Assembly: GCA_004001285.1 (NCBI GenBank)
Contig: AP018697.1
Span: 1,178,001 to 1,242,000, forward strand
Direction of reading: 5' to 3'
DNA: 64,000 bases
Source: Arthrobacter sp. MN05-02
Lineage (GTDB): Bacteria > Actinomycetota > Actinomycetes > Actinomycetales > Micrococcaceae
In this document: piece after piece, positions 38,030 through 47,709 of the stretch
How positions within the stretch are numbered: position 1 is the stretch's first letter
Layout of the letters: every line of letters begins with the position of its first letter
Program-made: the position numbers and the translations under genes
The notes under the pieces: model-generated
What the model saw: only the letters and a program-made list of their open reading frames with translations
The model's database searches: none
What the model was told of the DNA's origin: nothing

Positions 38030-39271
38030 GTGACCGCAGTAACCACCTTCCCCGTTCCCTCCGGCGATCCCGGCTACGGCGACTCCGCGGCTGCGCTGCC
38101 CGACGCAGCCGACGGCGCCCTGAAGCTCGACCTGCCCCCGCTCTCCCTGGGCGGCATCACCGTGGACACGCCGGTGATCCTCGCGCCGATGGCAGGCATC
38201 ACCAACAAGGCGTTCCGCCGGCTGTGCCGTGAGTACGGGGGCGGGCTCTACGTGTCCGAGATGGTGACCTCCCGCGCGCTCGTGGAGCGCAGCCCGGAGT
38301 CCATGCGCATCATCTCGCACGACGACGACGAGAAGGTGCGCTCGGTGCAGCTGTACGGCGTCGACCCGAAGACCGTGGGAGCCGCCGTGCGCCTCCTGGT
38401 CGAGGAGGACCGCGCCGACCACATCGACCTGAACTTCGGCTGCCCCGTCCCGAAGGTCACCCGCAAGGGCGGGGGAGCGGCGCTGCCGTGGAAGCTCGAC
38501 CTCTTCACCGGTATCGTGCAGACCGCGGTGCGCGAGGCGTCGAAGGGGAACGTCCCGCTGACCATCAAGATGCGCAAGGGCATCGACGAGGACCACCTCA
38601 CGTTCCGCGAGGCCGGGAAGATCGCCCGCGACAGCGGCGTCGCCGCCGTCGCCCTGCACGGACGCACGGCGTCGCAGTTCTACTCCGGCAAGGCCGACTG
38701 GAACGCCATCGCCGAACTGCGCGAAGCGCTGCCTGACATCCCCGTGCTCGGGAACGGCGACATCTGGAGCGCCGAGGACGCCGTGCGCATGGTGCGACAG
38801 ACCGGCGTCGACGGCGTCGTGATCGGTCGCGGGTGCCAGGGGCGGCCCTGGCTGTTCGGAGACCTCATGAATGCCTTCGAGGGCAGCTCCGCCCGGTACC
38901 GGCCGGGCCTGGGGCAGGTCGCCGACACCGTCTACCGCCACGCCGAGCTCCTCGTGGAGACGTTCGGCAGCGAGATGATGGGTCTGCGTGACATCCGCAA
39001 GCACATGGCGTGGTACTTCAAGGGCTACGTGGTGGGCGGGGACCTGCGCGCCCGGCTGGCCACGGTCCCCACCCTCGAGGTGCTGCGCGGGCTCCTGGAC
39101 GAACTCGACAAGGACTCGCCCTATCCGGGCCCCGACGCCGAGGGCCCCCGGGGCCGTGCAGGCTCGCCGAAGAGGACCGCGCTGCCCGAGCACTGGCTCG
39201 ACGGCCGCGTGCTCAACGACGCGCAGCAGGCCGATATCGCCGCAGCCGAGGTGGATGTATCCGGCGGATGA
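38030..39271 (+). CDS. dus: tRNA-dihydrouridine synthase
   Basis: This FMN enzyme reduces specific uridines in tRNA D-loops. The TIM-barrel part opens VDTPVILAPMAGITNKAFRR and carries the catalytic cysteine in HIDLNFGCPVPKVTRKGGG; other motifs are PLTIKMRKGI, VALHGRTASQFYSGKADW and GVVIGRGCQGRPWLFGDL. It has 413 residues from GTG 38030. An ATG at 37940 overlapping the YibE/F stop is in frame but adds a basic stretch not usual for the family. It precedes dgt and dnaG. Confidence 0.93.
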   Translation: MTAVTTFPVPSGDPGYGDSAAALPDAADGALKLDLPPLSLGGITVDTPVILAPMAGITNKAFRRLCREYGGGLYVSEMVTSRALVERSPESMRIISHDDDEKVRSVQLYGVDPKTVGAAVRLLVEEDRADHIDLNFGCPVPKVTRKGGGAALPWKLDLFTGIVQTAVREASKGNVPLTIKMRKGIDEDHLTFREAGKIARDSGVAAVALHGRTASQFYSGKADWNAIAELREALPDIPVLGNGDIWSAEDAVRMVRQTGVDGVVIGRGCQGRPWLFGDLMNAFEGSSARYRPGLGQVADTVYRHAELLVETFGSEMMGLRDIRKHMAWYFKGYVVGGDLRARLATVPTLEVLRGLLDELDKDSPYPGPDAEGPRGRAGSPKRTALPEHWLDGRVLNDAQQADIAAAEVDVSGG

Positions 39272-39356
39272 CGCCGGCGTCGCCGCGTCCCGTCCTCCGC
39301 TCCACATCCGCCGGACCGGGCACGACTTCCCCTCCCACGTGCGCTAGAAAGGCATC

Positions 39357-40642
39357 ATGAGCTTCCCCGAACTGTCCGCCACCACCGGCTACAGCAGCGC
39401 GGACACGGAGCGGTGGATCCAGGAGCCACCCAAAAGCTCCCACCGCACCGACTTCGAACGCGACCGCGCGCGGGTGCTGCACTCGTCGGCACTGCGCCGC
39501 CTCGGCGCGAAGACGCAGGTCGTCGCACCGGACACCGACGACTTCGTGCGTACCCGCCTCACCCACTCCCTCGAGGTCGCGCAGGTGGGCCGGGAGCTCG
39601 GCAGGACGCTCGGGTGCGATCCGGACATCGTGGACACGGCGTGCCTGGCCCACGACCTCGGACACCCGCCGTTCGGCCACAACGGGGAGTCGGCCCTCAA
39701 CGACATCGCCCACGGCATCGGCGGTTTCGAGGGCAATGCCCAGACGCTGCGCCTGCTCACGCGCCTCGAGCCGAAGGTCCTCGGGCCCGACGGCGGCCCT
39801 GCGGGCCTGAACCTCACCCGGGCGAGCCTCGACGCCTCCTGCAAGTACCCGTGGACCGCCGCGTCGGCTCCCGTGATCGGGGGCCAGCGCACCACCAAGT
39901 TCGGTGCGTACGACGACGACCTGCCGGTCTTCGAGTGGCTGCGCCACGGTGCCCCCGAGGGCCGGTCGTGCCTCGAGGCGCAGGTCATGGACCTCGCCGA
40001 CGACATCTCCTACTCCGTGCACGACGTCGAGGACGCGATCGTCGCCGGGCACCTGCAGCTGAAGTGGATGGACAGCGCCGACGCACGCGCCCGCGTGGTG
40101 GGCTACACCCGGCAGTGGTACCTCCCCGGCAGCGACCCGGCGGCCGTCGACGCAGCGCTGGCACGCCTGGAACGGACGCCCGTCTGGGTCCGCGAGGCGG
40201 ACGGTACACGGCGGTCGATGGCTGCCCTGAAGAACATGACCAGCCAGCTGATCGGCCGCTTCTGCCAGAGTGCCATGCAGTCCACGCGCTCCATCTACGG
40301 CCCCCGGATCCGCTGACCCGCTACAACGCGGAGATGGTGGTGCCGGAGGAGACCATCATGGAGATCGCCGTGATGAAGGGCCTCGCGACGACCTACGTCA
40401 TGACCACCGACCACCGCCAGCCGCTGTACGAGCGCCAGCGGGAGATCCTCGCGTCCCTCGTCGCGCAGATCCACGCCGACGGCGACCGCTCCCTCGAGCC
40501 GATGTTCGCGGCCGACTGGCGCGCTGCTCCGGACGACGAGGCCCGCCTGCGCGTGGTCGTCGACCAGGTGGCCTCCCTGACGGACGCCTCGGCGCTCAGC
40601 CTGCACGAGCGCATCGTCGGGCCGGTCCCGGCCCTCTGGTAG
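39357..40642 (+). CDS. dgt: Deoxyguanosinetriphosphate triphosphohydrolase-like protein (frame broken at about 40301)
   Basis: An HD-domain dNTPase that hydrolyses dNTPs to deoxynucleoside and triphosphate. The metal site is THSLEVAQVGRE (H), LAHDLGHPPFGHNGE (HD) and MDLADDISYSVHDVEDA (D). The first frame ends with ...STRSIYGPRIR at TGA near 40314, but homologous C-terminal sequence (LTRYNAEMVVPEETIMEIAV ... LSLHERIVGPVPALW) continues in another frame to 40642. The break is at the CCCCC of 40301-40305; one missing base (or two extra) would join them. The restored length is about 428 residues. A sequencing error is likely. It lies between dus and dnaG, an order I know from related actinobacteria. 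Confidence 0.88.
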
Positions 40643-40725
40643 ACGGGGCCGCGGTGCCGCCCGGACGCGGCGAGGCATTGCGCACATCCCCTCCCGTGCC
40701 GGTCAGGGTGTCGGCGGGTCGGGCC

Positions 40726-40731
40726 TAAACT
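40726..40731 (+). promoter_or_regulatory. Probable -10 element (TAAACT) of a leaderless promoter
   Basis: TAAACT ends 7 nt before the dnaG ATG at 40739, with no ribosome binding site. Confidence 0.55.
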
Positions 40732-40738
40732 GGGTTAC

Positions 40739-42714
40739 ATGGCCGGACTCATCAAGCGGGAAGACATCGATGAGGTACGCCAGCGCACCGACATCAAGGA
40801 AGTGGTCGAGGCCTACGTCACCCTGAAGTCCGCGGGGATCGGCTCGTGGAAGGGGCTGTGTCCCTTCCACGACGAGCGGTCCCCGTCCTTCCACGTCCGC
40901 CCCCAGATGGGTTCCTACCACTGCTTCGGGTGTGGTGAGGGCGGCGACGTCATCTCCTTCGTGCAGAAGCTGGACCACACGTCCTTCAGCGAGACCGTCG
41001 AGAGAAGCTGGCTGCCCGCATCGGCTTCGAACTGCACTACGAGGACGGCGGCACCGGGCCCCGCCGCGAGGACGTGGGCAAGCGGCAGCGACTGCTCGAC
41101 GCCCACAAGATCGCAGCGGAGTTCTACCGCGACCAGCTCCTCACCCCGGGTGCTGCCACGGCCCGGCAGTTCCTGCAGGAGCGGGGCTTCGACCGCGCCG
41201 CCGCGGAGCAGTTCGGCGTCGGCTACGCGCCGCAGGGGTGGGACACGCTCCTGAACCACCTCACCGGGCGCGGCTTCACCCTCGACGAGCTGAAGCTGAC
41301 CGGCATGTTCAGTGCATCCTCGAGCAATGCGGGCCGGTTCTACGACCGCTTCCGCGGACGCCTCATCTGGCCCATCCGCGACATCACGGGGGACACCGTG
41401 GGGTTCGGGGCGCGGAAGCTCTACGAGGACGACCAGGGGCCCAAGTATCTCAACACCCCCGAGACCTCCCTCTACAAGAAGTCCCAGGTGCTGTACGGCA
41501 TCGACCTCGCCAAGCGGGAGATCGCCAAGAACCGGCAGCTCGTCGTCGTCGAGGGGTACACCGACGTCATGGCATGCCACCTGGCCGGCGTCGCCACCGC
41601 CGTCGCGACCTGCGGCACGGCCTTCGGCACCGACCACATCAAGATCGCCCGCAGGCTCCTGTCCGACGACGGCACCGGGGCCGAGGTGATCTTCACCTTC
41701 GACGGCGACGCGGCGGGGCAGAAGGCGGCGCTGCGTGCGTTCGAGGAGGACCAGCGGTTCAACTCCCAGACCTATGTCGCCGTGGAGGCGTCCGGGGCCG
41801 ACCCGTGCGAGCTGCGGCAGACCCGCGGCGACGACGCCGTGCGTGCCCTCATCGCCGACCGCCGTCCCCTGTTCGAGTTCGCCATCAAGGCGTCCTTCGG
41901 GAACTTCGACCTCTCCTCGGGCGAGGGCCAGGTGAAGGCCCTGCGCCATGCGGCCCCGATCGTCGCCCAGATCCGCGACGTGTCGCTGCGGTCCACGTAC
42001 ACCCGTGAGCTCTCACGCTGGCTCGGCATGCAGTACGTCGGCGAGGACCAGGTGGCCCGTGCGGTGGCTGCCGCGGCACGCCGCGAGGGCGGCTCCGCGC
42101 AGGCGTCCAACGGCCGCCAGCAGGGCAGGCAGGGCCAGCAGGGGAACCCTGGGCAGCAGGGGGGCGCGGGATCCGGGCCCGCGGATCCCGCCGGCGCCGC
42201 GTCGGGTTCCGCGGCGTCCGCCACCCCGGGCGAGCCCTCCTTCGAGCGCCCCGATCCGCGGGATCCCATCGCCCGGATGGAGCGAGAGGCGCTCGAGGTG
42301 GTGCTCCAGCAACCCACCCTCCTCACTCCGGCGCAGTGGGAGAGCTTCTCCACGTCCCGGTTCACCGTCCCGGTCTACGAGGCGCTGCACAACGCGGTAC
42401 TCGCGGCGGGGGCGGCGGGCACGGAGCTGTCCCGCTGGGTGGAATCGGTGCGGGAGGGCGTCCCGGACGTCCTGCGTCCCCTCGTCAGCGAACTGGCCGT
42501 CCGGCCCCTGCCGGCGAAGGACGCCGACGCCATGGTGATGTACTGCCGCGACATCCTGAACCGGCTGACCGAGCTACGGATCACGCAGCAGAAGGCCGAG
42601 AAGCTCGGGCAGCTCCAGCGCATGGATCCTGCCGCCGACCCGGCCCTCTACAACCAGCTGCAACGCGACCTGATGGAACTCGAGATGCAGCGGCGGCAGC
42701 TCCGCGAGGAGTGA
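40739..42714 (+). CDS. dnaG: DNA primase (frame broken at about 41000)
   Basis: DnaG makes RNA primers at the replication fork. The N-terminal zinc-binding domain reads WKGLCPFHDERSPSFHVRPQ and YHCFGCGEGGDVISF (CHC2). The TOPRIM polymerase core has LVVVEGYTDVMACHLAGVA and VIFTFDGDAAGQKAA. A Gln/Gly-rich linker (about 42115-42240) precedes the C-terminal DnaB-interacting region. After FSETVE the frame breaks in GAGAGAAG at 41000-41007. Either one missing G (VEEKLAARIGFELHYEDGG) or a two-base insertion would explain it. The restored length is about 657 residues. As dnaG is essential, this is probably an error in the sequence. Confidence 0.94.
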
Positions 42715-42768
42715 TCCGGCCCCGATTTCACTTCCCCCCGGAAGCTATGTAAAGTAGTACTCGCGCTT

Positions 42769-42841
42769 TCCTCCGTAGCTCAATTGGCAGAGCATTCGAC
42801 TGTTAATCGAAGGGTTACTGGTTCAAGTCCAGTCGGAGGAG
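42769..42841 (+). tRNA. tRNA-Asn (anticodon GTT)
   Basis: A 73-nt cloverleaf. The acceptor stem is TCCTCCG (42769-42775) with CGGAGGA (42834-42840) and discriminator G; the D arm has AGCTCAATTGGCAGAGC, the anticodon loop CTGTTAA, and the T arm contains GGTTCAAGTCC. CCA is not encoded. A near-perfect terminator hairpin follows 5 nt later. Confidence 0.96.
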
Positions 42842-42846
42842 CAAAT

Positions 42847-42882
42847 ATGCCCCTGACCTGTGGAAACACGGGTCAGGGGCAT
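42847..42882 (+). terminator. Strong intrinsic-type terminator after tRNA-Asn
   Basis: A 16-bp stem (one G-T wobble) with a GAAA tetraloop begins 5 nt after the tRNA and is followed by TCTTCG. Confidence 0.9.
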
Positions 42883-42989
42883 TCTTCGTGCCTGTCTGTC
42901 CGTGGCGTGCGGACGCGGCCGGCCGCGGGACCGACCGGGTGCGGACGGCCTGCCGGGTACGGACCGGGGAGGCTGTCAGGGGGCGAGCG

Positions 42990-42995
42990 TAGGCT
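42990..42995 (+). promoter_or_regulatory. Probable -10 element (TAGGCT) of a leaderless promoter
   Basis: TAGGCT ends 7 nt before the ATG at 43003. Confidence 0.5.
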
Positions 42996-43002
42996 GTGCC
43001 CC

Positions 43003-44505
43003 ATGGACAACGAGGGCAAGCTCATCCTGGTCACCGGAGCAACGGGATACATCGGCGGGCGGCTCGTCACCAAACTCGTCGCCGAGGGGCGCCGGGTGCG
43101 CGTGATCGTCCGGTCGCCGCAGAAGCTCAAGGACGTCCCCTGGGCCGGATCGGTGGAGATCGTGCAGGGCGACCTGCAGGACGCCGACACCATGCGGCAG
43201 GCGAGCCGCGGCGTGGACACCCTCTACTACCTGGTCCACTCCATGGGGTCGGGGAGGAACTTCGACCGGCGCGAGGCCGACATCGCGGCCACCGTCGCCC
43301 GGGCGGCCACCGAGGCCGGCGTCCGTCGCATCGTCTACCTCGGCGGCCTCCACCCCGACGGCGTCGAGCTGTCCACCCACATGCGCTCGCGCACCCAGGT
43401 GGGCAGGATCCTCCTCGAGTCCGGCACACCGACCGTCGCCTTCCAGGCCGGCGTCGTCATCGGCTCCGGTTCGGCGTCCTTCGAGATGATCCGCCACCTC
43501 TCCGACGTCCTGCCCGTGATGCCCGCGCCGAAGTGGGTCCTGAACCACATCGAGCCGATCGCCGTCCGCGACGTCATCCACTACCTCGTCGGCGCACTCG
43601 ACCTCGTCGAGGAGCTGAACCGCACGTTCGACATCGGGTCACGGGAGGTCCTGACGTACGCGGAGATGATGAACCAGTACGCGGAGGCCGCCGGCCTGCC
43701 GCGCCGTAAGATCCTGGCTTTGCCGGTCCTCACGCCGCGCCTCGCCGGGCACTGGGTGAACCTCGTGACGCCCATCCCGCGCGCCATGGCCATGCCGCTC
43801 ATCGAGTCGCTGCAGCACGACGCCGTCACCGCCGAACACGACATCGACCGGTACATCGGCGTGCCCGAGGGCGGCCTGACCGGGTACCGTCGGGCGGTGG
43901 ACCTCGCGCTCGGCAAGATGCGCGGGGGAGAGGTGGAGACGAGCTGGGCCGGAGCCTCGCAGATCGACACCGAAGCCGACCCCCTGCCCTCGGACCCCCA
44001 GTGGGCGGGCCACACCGTCTTCACGGACGTCCAGACCTACAGCTCCACGGCCTCCCCGCAGCAGCTGTGGAGCGTCATCGAGGGTATCGGCGGGGAGAAC
44101 GGCTGGTATTCCTGGCCGGTCGGCTGGGCGGCGCGCGGCTGGATGGACAAGCTCGCCGGCGGCGTGGGTCTGCGGCGCGGACGACGCGACGCGCAGGAAC
44201 TCCTCACCGGGGAAGCACTCGATTTCTGGCGCGTCGAGGAACTCGTCCGGGGCGAGCGCCTGCGGCTCCGCGCCGAGATGAAGGTTCCCGGCCGTGCCTG
44301 GCTGGAGTTCCGGGTGGCACCGGACGGATCCGGCAGTTCCTACTACCAGCGCGCGGTCTTCTTCCCGCACGGCCTGTCGGGCAGGCTCTACTGGCTCGCG
44401 GTACTGCCGTTCCACGGCTTCATCTTCACGGCGATGGCCCGGAACATCGCGAAGGCGGCAGAGGCACTGCCCGCGGACGCGGAACCGGAGTCCGCAGCGG
44501 CCTGA
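43003..44505 (+). CDS. NAD(P)-binding SDR protein fused to a DUF2867 domain
   Basis: The 500-residue protein has an atypical short-chain dehydrogenase half (KLILVTGATGYIGGRLVTKL, GDLQDADTMRQASRGVDTLYYLVHSMG, VRRIVYLGGLHPDG) similar to NmrA/complex I NDUFA9-like proteins. A C-terminal DUF2867 region (about residues 340-490; GENGWYSWPVGWAARGWMDK, RGRRDAQELLTGEALDFWRV, VFFPHGLSGRLYWLAVLPFH) follows. Such fusions occur in many bacteria; the reaction is unknown. ATG 43003 is preferred to upstream codons that fall within the tRNA and terminator. Its promoter appears leaderless. Confidence 0.87.
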   Translation: MDNEGKLILVTGATGYIGGRLVTKLVAEGRRVRVIVRSPQKLKDVPWAGSVEIVQGDLQDADTMRQASRGVDTLYYLVHSMGSGRNFDRREADIAATVARAATEAGVRRIVYLGGLHPDGVELSTHMRSRTQVGRILLESGTPTVAFQAGVVIGSGSASFEMIRHLSDVLPVMPAPKWVLNHIEPIAVRDVIHYLVGALDLVEELNRTFDIGSREVLTYAEMMNQYAEAAGLPRRKILALPVLTPRLAGHWVNLVTPIPRAMAMPLIESLQHDAVTAEHDIDRYIGVPEGGLTGYRRAVDLALGKMRGGEVETSWAGASQIDTEADPLPSDPQWAGHTVFTDVQTYSSTASPQQLWSVIEGIGGENGWYSWPVGWAARGWMDKLAGGVGLRRGRRDAQELLTGEALDFWRVEELVRGERLRLRAEMKVPGRAWLEFRVAPDGSGSSYYQRAVFFPHGLSGRLYWLAVLPFHGFIFTAMARNIAKAAEALPADAEPESAAA

Positions 44506-44511
44506 CCGCCT

Positions 44512-44541
44512 CCTCCGGCCCCGTGCGCAGGCTGCCGGAGG
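44512..44541. terminator. Probable terminator hairpin between convergent genes
   Basis: Arms CCTCCGGC (44512-44519) and GCCGGAGG (44534-44541), 8 bp, between the SDR gene and the convergent MFS gene. Confidence 0.5.
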
Positions 44542-44611
44542 GGGGGCGTTCCGTGCCACACCGGTGTCCTCCGGACGATGCGGGTGCCACAGCGCAACGC
44601 ACCGGCGGGCG

Positions 44612-45841
44612 TCACTGCAGGGCCGGCACCGTCCTCGGGCGGACGACGACCCAGAGGAACGTCACGGCAAGGGCGATGCAGGCGGCCATGACCAGTGCCA
44701 TCGGCGTGGCCGATTCGATGCCCTCGCCCAGCAGGCCGACGAGGGGGGAGATGACACCCGCCGTCCCGAAGGTCACCGCGCCCAGCAGCGAGGCGGCCGT
44801 CCCGGCCTGGGCCCCGTTGTTGATGAGTGCGAGGACCTGTACGCAGGGGAAGATGAAGCCCGTGGCCATGATGTAGAACCACAGCGGGAGCGCGGTGCCC
44901 CAGAACCCGAGGCCCAACTGGTCGAAGGCGATGATGAGCAGCGCCATGACCAGCTGCACCACGGTGGCCATGGCGATGACCCACTGCGGACCGACGCGCC
45001 TGAGGACGCGCGAGCTGATCTGGACGCCCGCCACGATACCCAGGGAGTTGATCGCGAACAGCAGGCCGTACTGCTGCTCGTTCAGGCCGTACGGTCCCTG
45101 GAAGAGGAACGGCGACGCGGACAGGTAGGAGAAGAGCCCGGAGAAGTTCATGCCGCCGACCAGCAGGATGCCGATGAAGATCCGGTCGCCGAGCACCGCG
45201 CGGTAGCGCTGCACGACCGTGAGCCCGGACCGGCGGCGGTTCTCCCGGGGCAGGGTCTCGATGATGAACAGCGACACCGCGACGATCACGAGCACGCCGT
45301 AGCACGCGAGGAACCAGAAGATGCCCGGCCAGGGGAACAGCAGGAGCAGCTGCGAGCCGATCACCGGGGCGAAGATGGGAGCCATGCCGTTGACGAGTGC
45401 CATGTAGGAGAGCATCCGCACCAGGGTGTAGCCGCCGAAGAGGTCACGCACCATGGCCATCGCCACCACGCCGCCTCCTGCCGCGCCGATGCCCTGCAGT
45501 ACGCGGAACACCATCAGCATGGTGATGTCCTCCGAGGACGCCGCACCGATGGAGGCTCCGACATGGAGCGTGGTCGCGAGGATGAGTGGCAGGCGCCGGC
45601 CGATCTTGTCGCTGACGGGGCCCACGAGGAGCTGGCCGCCGGCGAAACCGATGATCGTCCCGGTGAGGGTCAGCTGGACCGCGGCCTCGGAGACGCCGAG
45701 GTCGGACCGCAGTGCGGGGAAGGCCGGGAGGTAGAGGTCGATCGTGAAGGGACCGAGGGCCGTCAGGGTGCCGAGGATGAAGACGTAGATGATCTTCTCG
45801 CGGCGCGAAAGGGTGTCGCCGGGGTGGGAAATGGTGCTCAA
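44612..45841 (-). CDS. Bcr/CflA family multidrug efflux MFS transporter
   Basis: A 12-helix major facilitator. The family start IIYVFILGTLTALGPFTIDL (about residue 15) and YLPAFPALRSDLGVSEAAVQ are typical of Bcr/CflA exporters; the loop motif GPVSDKIGRRLPLI and AMAMVRDLFGGYTLVRMLSY also fit. It probably exports drugs or dipeptides by proton antiport. The start is uncertain: the frame is open to an ATG at 46012, but the homologous region begins about TTG 45841 (409 residues), which I chose. It is divergent from the sugar porter gene. Confidence 0.88.
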   Translation of the reverse strand: MSTISHPGDTLSRREKIIYVFILGTLTALGPFTIDLYLPAFPALRSDLGVSEAAVQLTLTGTIIGFAGGQLLVGPVSDKIGRRLPLILATTLHVGASIGAASSEDITMLMVFRVLQGIGAAGGGVVAMAMVRDLFGGYTLVRMLSYMALVNGMAPIFAPVIGSQLLLLFPWPGIFWFLACYGVLVIVAVSLFIIETLPRENRRRSGLTVVQRYRAVLGDRIFIGILLVGGMNFSGLFSYLSASPFLFQGPYGLNEQQYGLLFAINSLGIVAGVQISSRVLRRVGPQWVIAMATVVQLVMALLIIAFDQLGLGFWGTALPLWFYIMATGFIFPCVQVLALINNGAQAGTAASLLGAVTFGTAGVISPLVGLLGEGIESATPMALVMAACIALAVTFLWVVVRPRTVPALQ

Positions 45842-46135
45842 GATGCTGCCTAACGGAACGGGACGTGCTGCCGGTTGACGAGGACGTGATGGTGCGGGGA
45901 CGGCATCGACCGCGGCGGCGGCCCGGCGACGACGGCGGAGCGGCCCTGCTGTGCGACCAGCGTCCCGGAGCGGGAGTATTTGGTTGCTGCGGCGAATCAA
46001 TGACCCTGCCATCCTATGCCGCCCGTCAACCCTTCCGGCAGGAGGCGTGCCCGCACGAGGGCAGGAGAATCGCCACTAAGCACGCTTCGGATTGACGTAG
46101 GGTGAGGAGGACGGAACGAGCAGGGAGAACGGAAC

Positions 46136-47569
46136 ATGAGCGCGAACGACGCCGGCCAGGAAACAGGGCAATCACCACGGCACCTCGCACGGGTCATCGC
46201 GATCACGGTGGCGGCCGCCGTCGGAGGGCTCCTGTTCGGCTTCGACACGGCCGTCATCAACGGTGCGGTGGACTCCATCCAGGCCGACTTCGAGCTGAGT
46301 GCCAGCGTCCTCGGCTTCACGGTGGCCATCACGCTGCTCGGCTGCGCTGCCGGCGCCTGGTTCGCCGGAGGCCTCGCCGACCGCTGGGGCCGGAAGAAGG
46401 TCATGGTCGCGGCGGCCATCCTCTTCGCGGTCAACTCCGCCGGTTCGGCATACGCCTTTTCCGAGTGGGACCTCATGGCCTGGCGCCTCGTCGGCGGCCT
46501 CGCGATCGGCATCGCCTCGGTGATCGTCCCCGGCTACATCGCGGAGATCGCGCCCTCCAAGTGGCGGGGTGGACTGGCATCGGTGCAACAGCTGGCCATC
46601 ACCATCGGCATCTTCGCGGCGCTGCTGTCCGACGCCTCGCTCGCGAGTGCCGCCGGAGGCGCGGGCAGCGAACTTTGGTGGGGACTGTCCGCCTGGCGCT
46701 GGATGCTGCTGGTCGGCGTCGTACCGGCGGTCGTCTACGGGGTCCTGGCACTGATCATCCCCGAATCCCCCCAGTTCCTCATCCGGGCGGGCCGGGACGA
46801 GGCGGCCGCGCGCGTCCTGTCGCGGGTCTCCGGGGTCGGGAACACCACCGGCAAGATCCGGCAGATCAGGGAGAGCTTCGAGCGCGAGGACCGGGCGAGC
46901 TACCGCGACCTCCGCGGGCCGGCCTTCGGCCTGCAGCCCATCCTGTGGATCGGCATGGCCATCGCGGCACTGCAGCAGCTGGTGGGCATCAACGCGATCT
47001 TCTACTACTCGACGACGCTCTGGAAGTCGGTCGGCTTCAGTGAGGGCGACTCGTTCACGACGTCCGTGATCACCTCGATCATCAACGTCGCCATGACCTT
47101 CGTCGCGATCTTCTTCGTCGACCGCGTCGGACGGCGGAGACTGCTCCTCATCGGTTCGGTCGGCATGGCGGTCGGACTCCTCGCCGCGACACTCGCTTTC
47201 CTGCAGGCCGAAGGGTCCGGCGAGGACATCACGCTCCCCGGCGCCTGGGGACCGATCGCGCTCGTCGGCGCGAACCTCTTCGTCATCTTCTTCGCGGCCA
47301 CGTGGGGCCCGGTCATGTGGGTCACCCTCGGTGAGATGTTCCCGAACCGGATCCGGTCGATCGCACTGGGCGTCGCCACGATGGTCAACTGGATCTTCAA
47401 CTTCATCGTCACCCTGACCTTCCCCTGGGTCAGCGAGAACCTCGGTCTTTGGACGATGTACGCGGCGTTCACGGTCTTCGCGGTCCTCTCCTTCGTCTTC
47501 GTCCGGACCAGGCTCCCCGAGTTCGCCGGCAAGGACCTCGAGGACAACGCGGAACTGACGTCCGCCTGA
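46136..47569 (+). CDS. Sugar porter family MFS transporter
   Basis: A 477-residue 12-helix symporter. It shows the sugar-porter signature blocks GGLLFGFDTAVINGAVDSIQ (helix 1), GGLADRWGRKKVMVAAAILF (loop 2-3), IPESPQFLIRAGRDEAA (loop 6-7), ALQQLVGINAIFYYSTTLWK (helix 7) and VDRVGRRRLLLIGSVGM (loop 8-9). It should take up a hexose or pentose with H+. The ATG follows GGGAG. The transported sugar cannot be told; no catabolic genes are adjacent. Confidence 0.93.
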   Translation: MSANDAGQETGQSPRHLARVIAITVAAAVGGLLFGFDTAVINGAVDSIQADFELSASVLGFTVAITLLGCAAGAWFAGGLADRWGRKKVMVAAAILFAVNSAGSAYAFSEWDLMAWRLVGGLAIGIASVIVPGYIAEIAPSKWRGGLASVQQLAITIGIFAALLSDASLASAAGGAGSELWWGLSAWRWMLLVGVVPAVVYGVLALIIPESPQFLIRAGRDEAAARVLSRVSGVGNTTGKIRQIRESFEREDRASYRDLRGPAFGLQPILWIGMAIAALQQLVGINAIFYYSTTLWKSVGFSEGDSFTTSVITSIINVAMTFVAIFFVDRVGRRRLLLIGSVGMAVGLLAATLAFLQAEGSGEDITLPGAWGPIALVGANLFVIFFAATWGPVMWVTLGEMFPNRIRSIALGVATMVNWIFNFIVTLTFPWVSENLGLWTMYAAFTVFAVLSFVFVRTRLPEFAGKDLEDNAELTSA

Positions 47570-47594
47570 CGGCGTCGGGCCTAGCGCATCGGCT

Positions 47595-47620
47595 GCCCTG
47601 CGGTCCCGCATCGGCAGGGC
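47595..47620 (+). terminator. Possible terminator after the sugar porter gene
   Basis: A 7-bp GC stem (GCCCTGC/GCAGGGC) with a 12-nt loop, 25 bp past the stop codon. Confidence 0.4.
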
Positions 47621-47709
47621 TTCCGGGCGGCGGAACCGGGGCAGCCGCCCGGTGGTAATTTTGGTTCAGCGAATTTCCAGCAAGATCCACACGAATGGAG
47701 GCAGGGCCT